Assembly (NCBI GenBank): GCA_050289485.1 | Contig: JBNKFV010000010.1 | Span: forward strand, 42,397 to 106,396 | Direction: 5' to 3' | DNA from: JBNKFV01 sp050289485 | GTDB taxonomy: Bacteria; Pseudomonadota; Gammaproteobacteria; Pseudomonadales; Cellvibrionaceae | Length of the DNA stretch: 64,000 bases | Shown: positions 9,423 to 17,857 of the stretch, in pieces | How positions within the stretch are numbered: the first letter of the stretch is position 1 | Layout of the letters: every line of letters starts with the position of its first letter | Made by a program: the position numbers and the translations under genes | The notes under the pieces: generated by a model | Databases searched by the model: none | What the model saw: only the letters and a program-made list of their open reading frames with translations | What the model was told of the DNA's origin: nothing

Positions 9423-10772
9423 TTACGCCTCTGCGAGCGAACCCCATAAATCGTATTCGTCAGCATGCTCAATCAACACCTTCACAATATCACCGGGCGC
9501 CACGTTGAACTCTTCGTTGAGATAGACCAAGCCGTCAATTTCTGGCGCATCAGCCTGCGAGCGGCCAATCGCGCCCTCATCGTCGACTTCATCGATGATT
9601 ACGTCTACTACCTTACCGATTTTACGCTGCAAACGTGCGGCAGAAATGGCCTGCTGGGTTGCCATAAAGCGTTCCCAGCGCGCTTGCTGAACATCTTCTG
9701 GTACATGGTCTGGCAAGTCATTAGCCGTAGCACCGTCAACCGGCGAATATTTAAAGCACCCTACCCGATCCAGCTGGGCCTCTTCGAGAAAGTCTAACAG
9801 CATTTGAAAGTCTTCTTCGGTCTCGCCGGGAAACCCCACAATAAACGTGGAGCGGATGGTTAGATCCGGACAAATCTCCCGCCATTGTTTGATGCGCTCA
9901 ATCACTTTTTCACTGTGTGCCGGGCGCTTCATTAACTTGAGAATTCGGGGGCTGGCGTGCTGAAACGGAATATCCAGATACGGCAGAATTTTACCTTCAG
10001 CCATCAAAGGGATCACCTTATCTACGTGGGGATACGGATACACATAGTGTAACCGCACCCATACCCCCAGCTCACCCAGCGCTACCGCCAGATCCTGCAT
10101 GCGGGTTTCCAGCGCCTGGCCATCGATAAAGTTCAGTTTGTAACGAACATCAACCCCATAGGCACTGGTGTCTTGCGAAATCACCAGTAGCTCTTGCACA
10201 CCACTGGCCACCAGTTTTTGCGCCTCTTCGATCACGTCGGGCAAAGGGCGGCTTACTAAATCACCACGCATGGCAGGAATAATGCAAAACGTGCAACGGT
10301 GATTACAGCCTTCAGAAATTTTCAGATAGGCATAGTGCTGCGGCGTTAATTTGATGCCTTGGGGCGGCACCAGATCAATCAACGGGTTGTGTTCAACTGG
10401 CTTAGGGGGAATGTATTCGTGCACTGCATTCATCACCTGATCGTAATCGGCCGGGCCGCTTACGCTCAGTACGGCTGGGTTTGCTGCCTTAATCACCTCC
10501 GCATCGCTGCCTTTGCCCATACAGCCGGTCACAATAACCTTACCGTTCTCACGCATGGCCTCGGCGATAGCATCCATAGACTCCTGCTTGGCACTGTCAA
10601 TAAAGCCGCAGGTGTTTACCACCACGACATCGGCCTGATCGTAGCTGGGCACCACCTCGTAACCTTCCAGTTTGAGTTTGGTGAGTATCCGTTCGGAATC
10701 CACCAGTGCCTTGGGACACCCCAGGCTGACAAAACCCACTTTTTGGGAAGAAGACGCGGAAGCGTTAGACAT
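9423..10772 (-). CDS. rimO: Ribosomal protein S12 methylthiotransferase
   Basis: 449 residues from the ATG at 10772; the frame extends four codons further to a TTG but the ATG (MSNASASS) fits the family better. The N-terminal UPF0004 domain carries cysteines 19, 55 and 84 for the auxiliary 4Fe-4S cluster; the radical SAM motif CNHRCTFC provides C156, C160 and C163; a TRAM domain closes the protein (VDVIIDEVDDEGAIGRSQADAP). RimO adds a methylthio group to the conserved Asp of ribosomal protein S12. RFxSPxxG-like GFVSLGCPKALVDSE separates RimO from MiaB. Confidence 0.95.
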   Translation of the reverse strand: MSNASASSSQKVGFVSLGCPKALVDSERILTKLKLEGYEVVPSYDQADVVVVNTCGFIDSAKQESMDAIAEAMRENGKVIVTGCMGKGSDAEVIKAANPAVLSVSGPADYDQVMNAVHEYIPPKPVEHNPLIDLVPPQGIKLTPQHYAYLKISEGCNHRCTFCIIPAMRGDLVSRPLPDVIEEAQKLVASGVQELLVISQDTSAYGVDVRYKLNFIDGQALETRMQDLAVALGELGVWVRLHYVYPYPHVDKVIPLMAEGKILPYLDIPFQHASPRILKLMKRPAHSEKVIERIKQWREICPDLTIRSTFIVGFPGETEEDFQMLLDFLEEAQLDRVGCFKYSPVDGATANDLPDHVPEDVQQARWERFMATQQAISAARLQRKIGKVVDVIIDEVDDEGAIGRSQADAPEIDGLVYLNEEFNVAPGDIVKVLIEHADEYDLWGSLAEA

Positions 10773-10945
10773 AAACAGTACCAAAACGATAGATTAGCGA
10801 GGGCCGGTATTGTACAGAAAGACCCCACCACCCACCATCGCCTTTACCCTCTGCGGTTGGCGTCAAACCATACAAAGTAGCTCAGCGGTGACTGCTTATT
10901 CTCACCAAGATAGCGAATCCGTATTGCTTCCCGTTAGAAACCATT

Positions 10946-10967
10946 AAGGGCTGGATGACCAGCCCTT
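10946..10967 (-). terminator. Hairpin downstream of the cytochrome b561 gene
   Basis: AAGGGCTGG at 10946-10954 pairs with CCAGCCCTT at 10959-10967 around a 4-base loop, 37 bases after the stop of the b561 gene on its strand. There is no long T tract, so it is a weak terminator candidate. Confidence 0.45.
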
Positions 10968-11003
10968 TGCCATACCCGGAGCCTTGTCGTAAGCGGCAAC
11001 GGA

Positions 11004-11624
11004 TCAGGATTTGTTTTTATAGCCACTGAGCATCGCTTTAACCAATGATTCCTTGTGCATCAAACTCGACAGCACCACCCCTGCAATATGTAATATCACC
11101 AGCAGCAACATGATATTCACCGAGGCTTCGTGCACTTCCTCCCAAAACTCCTCACCTTCTTCGTCTTCGTCATGATCGCTATGTTTTTGATGGTCGTCGT
11201 CAGCATAAACCGGCGCCACCAACGCTACGGTTGTATTGGCCAAGGGACCTTTGCCTTCTTCAACGGCATACAACTTAAGACCACTAAAGGCAGTGGTTAG
11301 CAGCACCAGTAGCATAACCAACACCATTAGCCCACCCAGTGGGTTATGCCCGATGTACCGAGGAGGTTCACGACGAATCATCTGCTGAGTGTAAGCCGCC
11401 ACCTTTTTCGGCGTATAAACAAACTCTCTGAAGCGCGCATAATGAGACCCCACAAAACCCCATACGATCCGCACGATTAACAGCAACGCAATACCGTAAC
11501 CAGAATAGATATGCAGATCACTGTGTATGAATTCTCCCGTGATATAACTGGTGACAAACAAGGCAACCAGGCCCCAGTGAAATAGCCTTACTACCTTGTC
11601 CCATACATAAATTTGTTCAGACAT
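11004..11624 (-). CDS. Cytochrome b561 family protein with acidic His-rich loop
   Basis: 206 residues from the ATG at 11624, which has an AAGGAAAGGG ribosome-binding site; an upstream in-frame start at 11669 would overlap the promoter region. Four transmembrane helices are visible, with haem-ligand type histidines in KVVRLFHWGLV, DLHIYSGYGI and MLLLVILHIAGVV. RYIGHNPLGG is the usual b561/NiFe-hydrogenase-type cytochrome b signature. Between helices 3 and 4 is an acidic loop with DDDHQKHSDHDEDEEGEEF, possibly metal-binding. The family carries electrons between membrane quinols and periplasmic or cytoplasmic partners. It is divergent from a membrane-anchored LuxR regulator. Confidence 0.85.
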   Translation of the reverse strand: MSEQIYVWDKVVRLFHWGLVALFVTSYITGEFIHSDLHIYSGYGIALLLIVRIVWGFVGSHYARFREFVYTPKKVAAYTQQMIRREPPRYIGHNPLGGLMVLVMLLVLLTTAFSGLKLYAVEEGKGPLANTTVALVAPVYADDDHQKHSDHDEDEEGEEFWEEVHEASVNIMLLLVILHIAGVVLSSLMHKESLVKAMLSGYKNKS

Positions 11625-11753
11625 AACCCTTTCCTTCTTAACCAATATCAAGTCACAGAATACAATCAAGGATTACCATACAAAAAAAGCGCGGCACGCG
11701 CATCGGGCATATGTACTATCAATCAACCCATTGATTTAAAAAGGCTTTTCACT

Positions 11754-12257
11754 GTGAATACAGAGCGTTACTCAAATATATTTTTAATGATTTTTCTGGC
11801 CTTGGTGGTATTTGGCAGCTGTGCCGACATCGCTGCCGACCTCTCAGAAGGCAGCAGTACCAGCCACATTGTGCAAGAAAGTCTGGTATTAGTTTGTGCG
11901 ATTGCCGCACTGCTATGGTTGAGTTACGCGTTTGTGCGTACGCAACATACGCTGGCTGGGTTACGGCAAACATTGGACGATATTCGCACTATGCCTCAGC
12001 CTGAATCGCCCCTGGTAGCCGATGCGCGCCACAAACTGGGCGAAGCCATTCTTGAGCAGTTTCGGCAATGGCAACTCAGCCAAAGCGAAAAAGAGGTGGG
12101 CCTGCTATTACTTAAAGGCTACAGCTTGCAGGAGATTAGTGCTCTGCGTGGTACCGCCGAAAAAACCGTGCGCCAGCAAGCATCTACCATTTACCAAAAA
12201 TCTGGCCTGGCCGGGCGCCATGTGCTGTCGGCCTGGTTTATAGAAGACCTGCTATAA
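11754..12257 (+). CDS. Membrane-anchored LuxR-type HTH regulator
   Basis: About 167 residues from a GTG at 11754, chosen because AAGG stands 9 bases before it and because upstream codons look non-coding; the frame is open further to 11613. Two hydrophobic helices (NIFLMIFLALVVFGS and ESLVLVCAIAALLWLSYAF) are followed by a short linker and a C-terminal LuxR/GerE helix-turn-helix: LSQSEKEVGLLLLKGYSLQE, ISALRGTAEKTVRQQASTIY and a closing KSGLAGRHVLSAWF. There is no receiver domain. It would sense a membrane or envelope state directly. The divergent b561 gene and the downstream methyltransferase gene (52 bases) are candidate targets. Confidence 0.75.
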   Translation: MNTERYSNIFLMIFLALVVFGSCADIAADLSEGSSTSHIVQESLVLVCAIAALLWLSYAFVRTQHTLAGLRQTLDDIRTMPQPESPLVADARHKLGEAILEQFRQWQLSQSEKEVGLLLLKGYSLQEISALRGTAEKTVRQQASTIYQKSGLAGRHVLSAWFIEDLL

Positions 12258-12309
12258 GTATGTTAAAACCACTACCCTACCTGTCACCTACCTAAACGGA
12301 CATAACAAC

Positions 12310-13452
12310 ATGACAACGTACCACTTTGACACCACCCATGTCGGCAGCATGCCGCGCAGCCAGGAACTGGCAAAAATGCTGATCGCCCTCGACCACCACG
12401 AAGCCGTCGACATGCAGGCCTTCGATGCACGGGTACAGCAGGAAGTTACGGCGGTGGTGCAACATCAGGCCGATGCCGGTGTGACCATTGTTAGCGACGG
12501 CGAATTGGGTAAGGTGGGTTATTCAACCTATATCAAAGAACGCTTAAGTGGGTTTGGCGATGGGCACCAGGCCCGCAAACCTGCCAAAGATCTGGCGGAA
12601 CACCCCGATCTGGCCAAAAAACTGGCCAAAATCATGGGCGATCAAGAGTTTGTGCGCGCCGCGTGTGTCGACAAGATCAAGCTGGTTACACTGGAACCCC
12701 TGCACGACGATATTCGTCGTTTTCAGCAGGCACTCAAGGCCTGTAACAAGCCGGTAAGAGGCTTTATGAACTCCGCATCGCCTGGTTTGATCACCGCCTT
12801 TCAGCCGAACCAGTACTACCCTAGCCACGAAGCCTATTTGGCTGACTTAGCCGATGCCATGCGCCACGAGTATGAAGCCATCGTCAACGCCGGCTTCGAT
12901 GTACAACTCGACTGTCCAGACCTGGCCATGTCGCGCCACACCGGCTATCAAGACCTAAGCGAAGACGAGTTTTTGAAAGTAGCCGAAGCCAACGTAGAAG
13001 CGATTAACAATGCAACTGCCAACATTCCCGCAGAGCGCATTCGCATGCATATCTGTTGGGGTAATTACGAAGGGCCGCACGATCACGATATTCCCCTGAG
13101 CCGTGTCATCAACACCATACTCAAAGCCAAGCCTGCAACCATTCTGTTTGAAGGCGCCAACCCTCGCCATGAGCATGAATGGACCGTATGGCGCGACACC
13201 CCCATACCCGAGAACAAGATACTCGCACCAGGTTTAATCGACACCTGCTCCAATTACATTGAGCATCCAGAGTTGATTGCCCAGCGTATTGAACGTTTTG
13301 TGAATATTGTTGGGCCGGAACGTGTCGTGGCCAGTACCGACTGTGGTTTTGGTACCTTTGCCGGTTACGGCAAAATCGACCCAGACGTGACCTGGAAGAA
13401 ACTGAGAGCCCTACGCGAAGGTGCTGATATTGCGGCAAGTCGCTTGAAATAA
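12310..13452 (+). CDS. Core cobalamin-independent methionine synthase-like methyltransferase
   Basis: 380 residues, about half the length of MetE and equivalent to its catalytic C-terminal barrel. The zinc ligands of MetE are all in place: H247 and C249 (RMHICWGN), E281 (LFEGANPRHEHEW) and C345 (ASTDCGFGTF). The folate-binding N-terminal MetE domain is absent, as in core-MetE proteins, so the methyl donor could be methyl-tetrahydrofolate, a corrinoid or another donor. Next to purU and a LigM-type demethylase, which produces 5-methyl-tetrahydrofolate, a role in removing folate-bound methyl groups to homocysteine is likely but inferred. A bidirectional terminator separates it from purU. Confidence 0.8.
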   Translation: MTTYHFDTTHVGSMPRSQELAKMLIALDHHEAVDMQAFDARVQQEVTAVVQHQADAGVTIVSDGELGKVGYSTYIKERLSGFGDGHQARKPAKDLAEHPDLAKKLAKIMGDQEFVRAACVDKIKLVTLEPLHDDIRRFQQALKACNKPVRGFMNSASPGLITAFQPNQYYPSHEAYLADLADAMRHEYEAIVNAGFDVQLDCPDLAMSRHTGYQDLSEDEFLKVAEANVEAINNATANIPAERIRMHICWGNYEGPHDHDIPLSRVINTILKAKPATILFEGANPRHEHEWTVWRDTPIPENKILAPGLIDTCSNYIEHPELIAQRIERFVNIVGPERVVASTDCGFGTFAGYGKIDPDVTWKKLRALREGADIAASRLK

Positions 13453-13460
13453 GCTCAATA

Positions 13461-13491
13461 AAAAAGGCAATGGAATTGCCATTGCCTTTTT
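13461..13491. terminator. Bidirectional intrinsic terminator
   Basis: AAAAAGGCAATGG (13461-13473) pairs perfectly with CCATTGCCTTTTT (13479-13491) around a 5-base loop. A and T tracts on both sides make it work on either strand, between the convergent core-MetE and purU genes. Confidence 0.9.
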
Positions 13492-13523
13492 GCATCACCG
13501 AGTGGGCTAGCGCCTCAGATGTA

Positions 13524-14384
13524 TCAGTCTTTAAACACCACGGTTTTGCTGCCGTTGAGCAATACGCGGTCTTCTAACAAATAACCCACCGCACGGGCCA
13601 GCACACGGCGTTCGATATCACGACCTTTACGTACCAGATCGTCTGGCGTATCGGCATGGCTGATATGCTCGATGTCTTGAGCGATAATTGGGCCTTCATC
13701 AAGATCGGCCGTTACGTAGTGCGAGGTGGCACCAATCAGTTTTACACCGCGCTCAAATGCTTGATGATAAGGTTTAGCCCCTTTGAAACCTGGCAACGAG
13801 CTGTGGTGAATATTCACGCAGCGACCTTGTAAAAAGCGGCACATATCGTCAGACAAAATTTGCATGTAACGGGCCAGAATCACTAACTCTGCGCCTGATT
13901 CGTTGATAATTTTTTGAGCCTGGGCTTCTTGCTGATCCTTGGTATCTTTGGTGATCGGCAGGTAGTGAAAGGGAATATTGTCCATTAGGGAAATATTCAG
14001 TGACTCTTTCGGGTGATTGCCAATAATCGCCATAACCTCCATAGGCATTTCACCAATACGCATACGGTAAAGCAGATCACCTAAACAGTGATCGTACCGC
14101 GATACCATAATGACCACTTTGCGTTTCTGCTCGGCCAAACGCAGGTTCCAATCGATACCAAACTTAGCTGCCGGTCCTGCGAGCGCCTCTTGAATCGCAC
14201 CCGCTTGGTAATCACCTTCGCTGGCGTCGAACACAATGCGCATAAAGAAACGCCCCGTTGCGGGGTCATCAAACTGCTGGGCCTCAGTAATATTGGCACC
14301 CGCCTCAAACAACGCGGTGGAAACACTTGCTACGATGCCGGCGCTATCGTCACTGCTCATCGTCAGAATAAAAGATTTTTTCAC
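13524..14384 (-). CDS. purU: Formyltetrahydrofolate deformylase
   Basis: 286 residues: an ACT domain (about 1-80, SFILTMSSDDSAGIVASVS) followed by a formyltransferase fold with the catalytic triad elements Asn/His in NIHHSSLPGFKGAKPYHQA and Asp in TADLDEGPII. PurU hydrolyses 10-formyl-tetrahydrofolate to formate and free tetrahydrofolate; the ACT domain usually senses methionine and glycine. Its place between a methionine synthase-like gene and a tetrahydrofolate-dependent demethylase gene suggests that it helps return folate to the free pool needed by LigM. It is divergent from ligM across a 392-base regulatory region. Confidence 0.93.
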   Translation of the reverse strand: MKKSFILTMSSDDSAGIVASVSTALFEAGANITEAQQFDDPATGRFFMRIVFDASEGDYQAGAIQEALAGPAAKFGIDWNLRLAEQKRKVVIMVSRYDHCLGDLLYRMRIGEMPMEVMAIIGNHPKESLNISLMDNIPFHYLPITKDTKDQQEAQAQKIINESGAELVILARYMQILSDDMCRFLQGRCVNIHHSSLPGFKGAKPYHQAFERGVKLIGATSHYVTADLDEGPIIAQDIEHISHADTPDDLVRKGRDIERRVLARAVGYLLEDRVLLNGSKTVVFKD

Positions 14385-14470
14385 GACGTATCGACCTCTT
14401 ATTAAACATTACCCCTTAAGGGCTGAATTCCAGCTACTACCATGAGCTTAATTAACAGCGCAGCAGCTTA

Positions 14471-14566
14471 GTTTGGATCCCAAACACATGCAAGATATTA
14501 TAAATTGTATCCAATATCCATGATAATTGGGTAGAAAACCAACTTTTTTGTATTTTTTGGATACAA
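14471..14566. promoter_or_regulatory. Repeated ATCCAA/TTGGAT operator candidates upstream of ligM
   Basis: The 392 bases between purU and ligM are AT-rich and hold three related sites: near-palindrome GTTTGGATCCCAAAC at 14471-14485, TTGTATCCAA at 14505-14514 and its exact inverse TTGGATACAA at 14557-14566. Sites of this shape are typical for GntR-family (FCD or VanR-like) repressors of aromatic catabolism. No such regulator lies next to it, so the binding protein is unknown. Nothing else was recognised in this gap. Confidence 0.55.
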
Positions 14567-14776
14567 AAAGTATTGTATTTGCCAAATGAGACAGTTAATC
14601 TAGGCTCAACTAATGAACGGCTTCTCAAGCGATCATGCATAACACGGGGCACTCGACTGTTTTTGTCACAAACGCCTACACCTGGTTTCAACAGGCTAGG
14701 CATAACGAGCAAAGCAGCGCATCTGCGGTATCGGGTGGTCTTTTATTTCATAACACGACAACACTGGAAGCGAGTC

Positions 14777-16183
14777 ATGTCATATAAAAATCTAGAAGAG
14801 AAACTTCAGGCAGCCGGCAATATTGTCGACATGCTGCGCAATGCACAGGTTGGCCCTAACGTTTACCCAGGTGTACCGGCCGAATTTACCAACTGGCGTG
14901 ACGAGCAACAGGGCTGGCAGAAAACCTGTGTTTTGTTCGACCAGTCTTACCACATGGCTGACCTGTTAGTAGAAGGCCCAGACGCCTTCAAACTGCTGGA
15001 AAAACTGGCCATCAACAGCTTCAACAACTACAAGCCAGGCAAAGCTAAGCAGTTTGTACCTTGTACGCCAGACGGCTACGTGATTGGCGACGTAATTCTG
15101 TTCTACCTGGCAGAAAACAAATTCAACCTGGTAGGCCGTGCCCCTACCCTTAACTGGGTAATGTTCCATGCTGAAACCGGCAACTGGGATGTAAAATGTA
15201 CGCTCGACCAGCGCACCGCATCACGCCCCGACAAAGAAAACCGTGCGTCTTACCGCTATCAGGTGCAAGGCCCTAACGCCATGAAAACCATGGCCAAAGT
15301 ACTGGGCGCACAACCACCTGAACTGAAATTTTTCGACATGACCGAGATTACCATTGCCGGTAAAACCGTAGGTGCATTACGCCACGGTATGGCTGGCCAG
15401 CCCGGTTTTGAACTATACGGCCCATGGGAAGATCGCGATGCGGTTAAGCAAGCCCTTGTTGAAGCTGGCGAAGAATTTGGTATGAAACAAGTGGGTGGTC
15501 GCACCTACGCCTCGAACACCATTGAATCTGGCTGGATTCCCTCGCCACTGCCCGCTATTTACACTGGCGACAGCCTCAAAGCCTACCGCGAGTGGTTGCC
15601 AGCAGAAGGCTACGAAGGCACCTGTTCTCTCGGCGGCAGCTTTTTGTCTGACAACATTGAAGACTACTACCTGACGCCATGGGATCTGGGTTACGGCGCG
15701 TTTGTTAAGTTCGACCACGACTTTATTGGTCGCGAAGCGCTGGAAAAAATGGCCCAGGAAAAACAACGCAAAAAAGTGACTCTCAAGCTCAACGACGAAG
15801 ACGTAGCCGCCGTGGTGATGTCACAGTACGGTAAAGAAAACGAGCGCGGCAAGTTTATGGACTTCCCCTCTGCGGTTTACTGTATGCACCCGTTCGACCA
15901 AGTGGTTGCCGATGGTAAAGTGGTTGGCTTATCTACCTGGTGCGCCTACACCTCTAACGAACGCGCTATGCTCACGCTGGCCATGGTGGACCCAGAATAT
16001 GCAGAGCCAGGCACCGAAGTAATATTTGTATGGGGTGAAGAAAACGGTGGCACTAAAAAGCCAACCGTTGAACCACACAAGCAAATGCAAATTCGCGCCA
16101 TTGTAAGCCCGGTACCTTACGTAGAAGTGGTACGTAAGAACTACTCAGGTGTGAAAGGCTGGCGTGAAGAGCAGTCGCAATAA
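14777..16183 (+). CDS. ligM: Tetrahydrofolate-dependent aromatic O-demethylase (LigM type)
   Basis: 468 residues from the ATG at 14777, which has GGAAG 6 bases before it; the frame is open 68 codons further but that part is not conserved. The protein belongs to the aminomethyltransferase (GcvT) fold and closely resembles LigM of Sphingobium SYK-6 in length (about 470) and in landmarks: VLFDQSYHMADL, AKQFVPCTPDGYVIGD, TLESGWIPSPLPAIYTG-like NTIESGWIPSPLPAIYTGD, GGSFLSDNIEDYYLTPWDLG and WGEENGGTKKPTVEPHKQM. LigM moves the O-methyl group of vanillate or 3-O-methylgallate to tetrahydrofolate, giving protocatechuate or gallate and 5-methyl-tetrahydrofolate. The ligAB genes follow directly, so the product would be ring-cleaved by the next gene products. 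Confidence 0.9.
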   Translation: MSYKNLEEKLQAAGNIVDMLRNAQVGPNVYPGVPAEFTNWRDEQQGWQKTCVLFDQSYHMADLLVEGPDAFKLLEKLAINSFNNYKPGKAKQFVPCTPDGYVIGDVILFYLAENKFNLVGRAPTLNWVMFHAETGNWDVKCTLDQRTASRPDKENRASYRYQVQGPNAMKTMAKVLGAQPPELKFFDMTEITIAGKTVGALRHGMAGQPGFELYGPWEDRDAVKQALVEAGEEFGMKQVGGRTYASNTIESGWIPSPLPAIYTGDSLKAYREWLPAEGYEGTCSLGGSFLSDNIEDYYLTPWDLGYGAFVKFDHDFIGREALEKMAQEKQRKKVTLKLNDEDVAAVVMSQYGKENERGKFMDFPSAVYCMHPFDQVVADGKVVGLSTWCAYTSNERAMLTLAMVDPEYAEPGTEVIFVWGEENGGTKKPTVEPHKQMQIRAIVSPVPYVEVVRKNYSGVKGWREEQSQ

Positions 16184-16218
16184 TACTCATCTGAGTCTTA
16201 GCCTTTAAGGCCTATCAG

Positions 16219-16244
16219 CCTTGCAGTACCTTGGTGCTGCAAGG
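16219..16244 (+). other. Stem-loop between ligM and ligA
   Basis: CCTTGCAGTACC pairs with GGTGCTGCAAGG around TT (one internal mismatch) in the 98-base gap between ligM and ligA. No T tract follows, so it is more likely a processing or attenuation element than a full terminator. Confidence 0.5.
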
Positions 16245-16281
16245 TGATCTTGGGCCTGTTGACACTAGCAACGGAGACCCC

Positions 16282-16671
16282 ATGGCGCTCGACAAACCTT
16301 ATCTCGATATTCCCGGCACCACCGTATTCGACGGCGAACAAGCCCGCAAGGGGTACCATCTTAATCAGTTTTGCATGTCGTTAATGAAGGAAGAAAACCG
16401 CGCAGCTTTTAAAGCCGATGAGCGTGCCTACCTCGACAACTGGCCTGTCACCGACGAGCAGAAACAAGCCGTGCTCGATCGCGATTTCAGCAAGCTGATC
16501 GAACTGGGTGGCAACATCTATTATCTGGTGAAAATAAGCTCTACCGATGGCTTAAGCGTTGCAGCAGCGGTATCAACCATGACCGATCTTTCAACCGAAG
16601 ATTACATGGAAATGATGAAAAACGGTGGCCGCACACCCGAAGGTAATCGTTACATAGGGGAAAAGAAATAA
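16282..16671 (+). CDS. ligA: Protocatechuate 4,5-dioxygenase alpha subunit
   Basis: 129 residues from the ATG at 16282, which has GGAG 4 bases before it; the open frame reaches back to 16231 but without support. The small all-helical subunit is recognisable by YLDIPGTTVFDGEQARKGYH, LNQFCMSLM and the late EDYMEMMKNGGRTPEGNRY. It caps the active site of LigB in an extradiol dioxygenase that opens protocatechuate (and gallate in relatives) between carbons 4 and 5. Its stop overlaps the start of ligB by one base, so the subunits are translationally coupled. Confidence 0.92.
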   Translation: MALDKPYLDIPGTTVFDGEQARKGYHLNQFCMSLMKEENRAAFKADERAYLDNWPVTDEQKQAVLDRDFSKLIELGGNIYYLVKISSTDGLSVAAAVSTMTDLSTEDYMEMMKNGGRTPEGNRYIGEKK

Positions 16672-17513
16672 TGGCACGCATTACAGCTGGCCTGGGTACG
16701 TCTCATGTACCGTTGCTGGGCCGTATTATCGATATTAATCAAACCGAAGCCGAAGAATGGCGCCCGGTATTTAGCGGTTTCGACTTTACCAAAACCTGGA
16801 TTGCCAACGAAAAACCCGACGTGGTGTTGCTGGTTTATAACGACCACGCCACCGCCTTCGATATGAAAATGATTCCAACCTTTGCGATAGGCTGTGGAGA
16901 ATCGTTCAAGCCTGCCGACGAAGGTTATGGCGCCCGCCCAGTACCTACGGTACAAGGCCACCCCGAGTTGGCTTGGCATATCGCCCAGTCGGTTATTCAA
17001 CAAGACTTCGACCTTACCATTATTAATGAAATGGAAGTTGACCACGGTTTAACCGTGCCCCTGTCGTTAATGTTCGGCCAACCGAATGCATGGCCATGCA
17101 AGGTGATTCCTATCGCGGTAAACACCGTAGTTTATCCATCACCCAGTGGGCAGCGCTGCTTAAATCTGGGCCGCGCATTACGCAAAGCCGTTGAATCCTT
17201 CGACGAAGATTTGAATATTCAGGTGTGGGGCACAGGTGGCATGAGCCACCAACTATTAGGCAAACGTGCCGGGCTGATTAACCAGGAATGGGACACCGCC
17301 TTTTTAAACAAACTGGCAACCGACTACGAATCACTGGCGCAAATTCCGCAAACCGAATACATCCGTGAAACCGGCACCGAAGGTGCAGAAACCGTGATGT
17401 GGTTGATTATGCGCGGCGCACTTAATGAAAAAGTGACAGAAATTCATCGCCATTACCACGTACCTATTTCGAACACAGCGCTCGGCCACATTGTGTTTGA
17501 AAACTACTGTTAA
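16671..17513 (+). CDS. ligB: Protocatechuate 4,5-dioxygenase beta subunit
   Basis: 280 residues of the class III extradiol dioxygenase family. The iron ligands fit H12 (LGTSHVPLLG), H59 (VYNDHATAFD) and E240 (GTEGAETVMWL), and H193 (GGMSHQLLG) matches the catalytic base; spacing follows Sphingobium LigB (12, 61, 242, 195). It would convert protocatechuate plus oxygen to 4-carboxy-2-hydroxymuconate semialdehyde, and could also act on gallate. The enzymes for later steps (LigC, LigI, LigJ, LigK) are not in the window. Two large hairpins follow in the 344-base gap. Confidence 0.93.
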   Translation: MARITAGLGTSHVPLLGRIIDINQTEAEEWRPVFSGFDFTKTWIANEKPDVVLLVYNDHATAFDMKMIPTFAIGCGESFKPADEGYGARPVPTVQGHPELAWHIAQSVIQQDFDLTIINEMEVDHGLTVPLSLMFGQPNAWPCKVIPIAVNTVVYPSPSGQRCLNLGRALRKAVESFDEDLNIQVWGTGGMSHQLLGKRAGLINQEWDTAFLNKLATDYESLAQIPQTEYIRETGTEGAETVMWLIMRGALNEKVTEIHRHYHVPISNTALGHIVFENYC

Positions 17514-17555
17514 CCCGACGATTAACTATTGTCTTCCCGACACCGTTAATCGTTG

Positions 17556-17603
17556 CCCAGTAAAAGCTAGCGCAGATACGTGGATCTGCTTGATTTTACT
17601 GGG
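17556..17603. other. Long imperfect stem-loop after ligB
   Basis: CCCAGTAAAA (17556-17565) pairs with TTTTACTGGG (17594-17603), and inside it GCAGAT (17572-17577) pairs with ATCTGC (17584-17589). It begins 42 bases after the ligB stop and may end the lig transcript, although no T tract follows. Confidence 0.55.
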
Positions 17604-17740
17604 CTCGCGCCATCCTCCGGTTGGCGGTGGCACATCCTTGTGCAAGCAATAGGCCTTGCCGGGTTAATAAGCAGCGACAAAAGAATACAACGACGTAACA
17701 TACGCACCACCCATAACAACTAAAAACGCGTTGTAAACCT

Positions 17741-17787
17741 GAGCTCGCATCACCCACGCTGAAACAGTGTGGGTGATTGCCGAGTTC
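17741..17787. other. Second long stem-loop in the ligB to hydrolase gap
   Basis: GAGCTCGCATCACCCACGCTG pairs with a downstream CAGTGTGGGTGATTGCCGAGTTC-like arm with few mismatches around a 3-base loop. TTTCATTGTT follows, so it can act as a terminator on the plus strand. Apart from the two hairpins, nothing else was recognised between 17514 and 17857. Confidence 0.55.
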
Positions 17788-17857
17788 TTTCATTGTTATA
17801 CAACTATCTATTTTAAATATGCTTTTAAAGATGTAGAGAACCCCTCAAGAGATACCC

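Noticed and set aside
12310..13452. Truncated metE pseudogene
   Set aside because: The protein starts and ends cleanly, keeps all zinc ligands and matches the length of core-MetE proteins.
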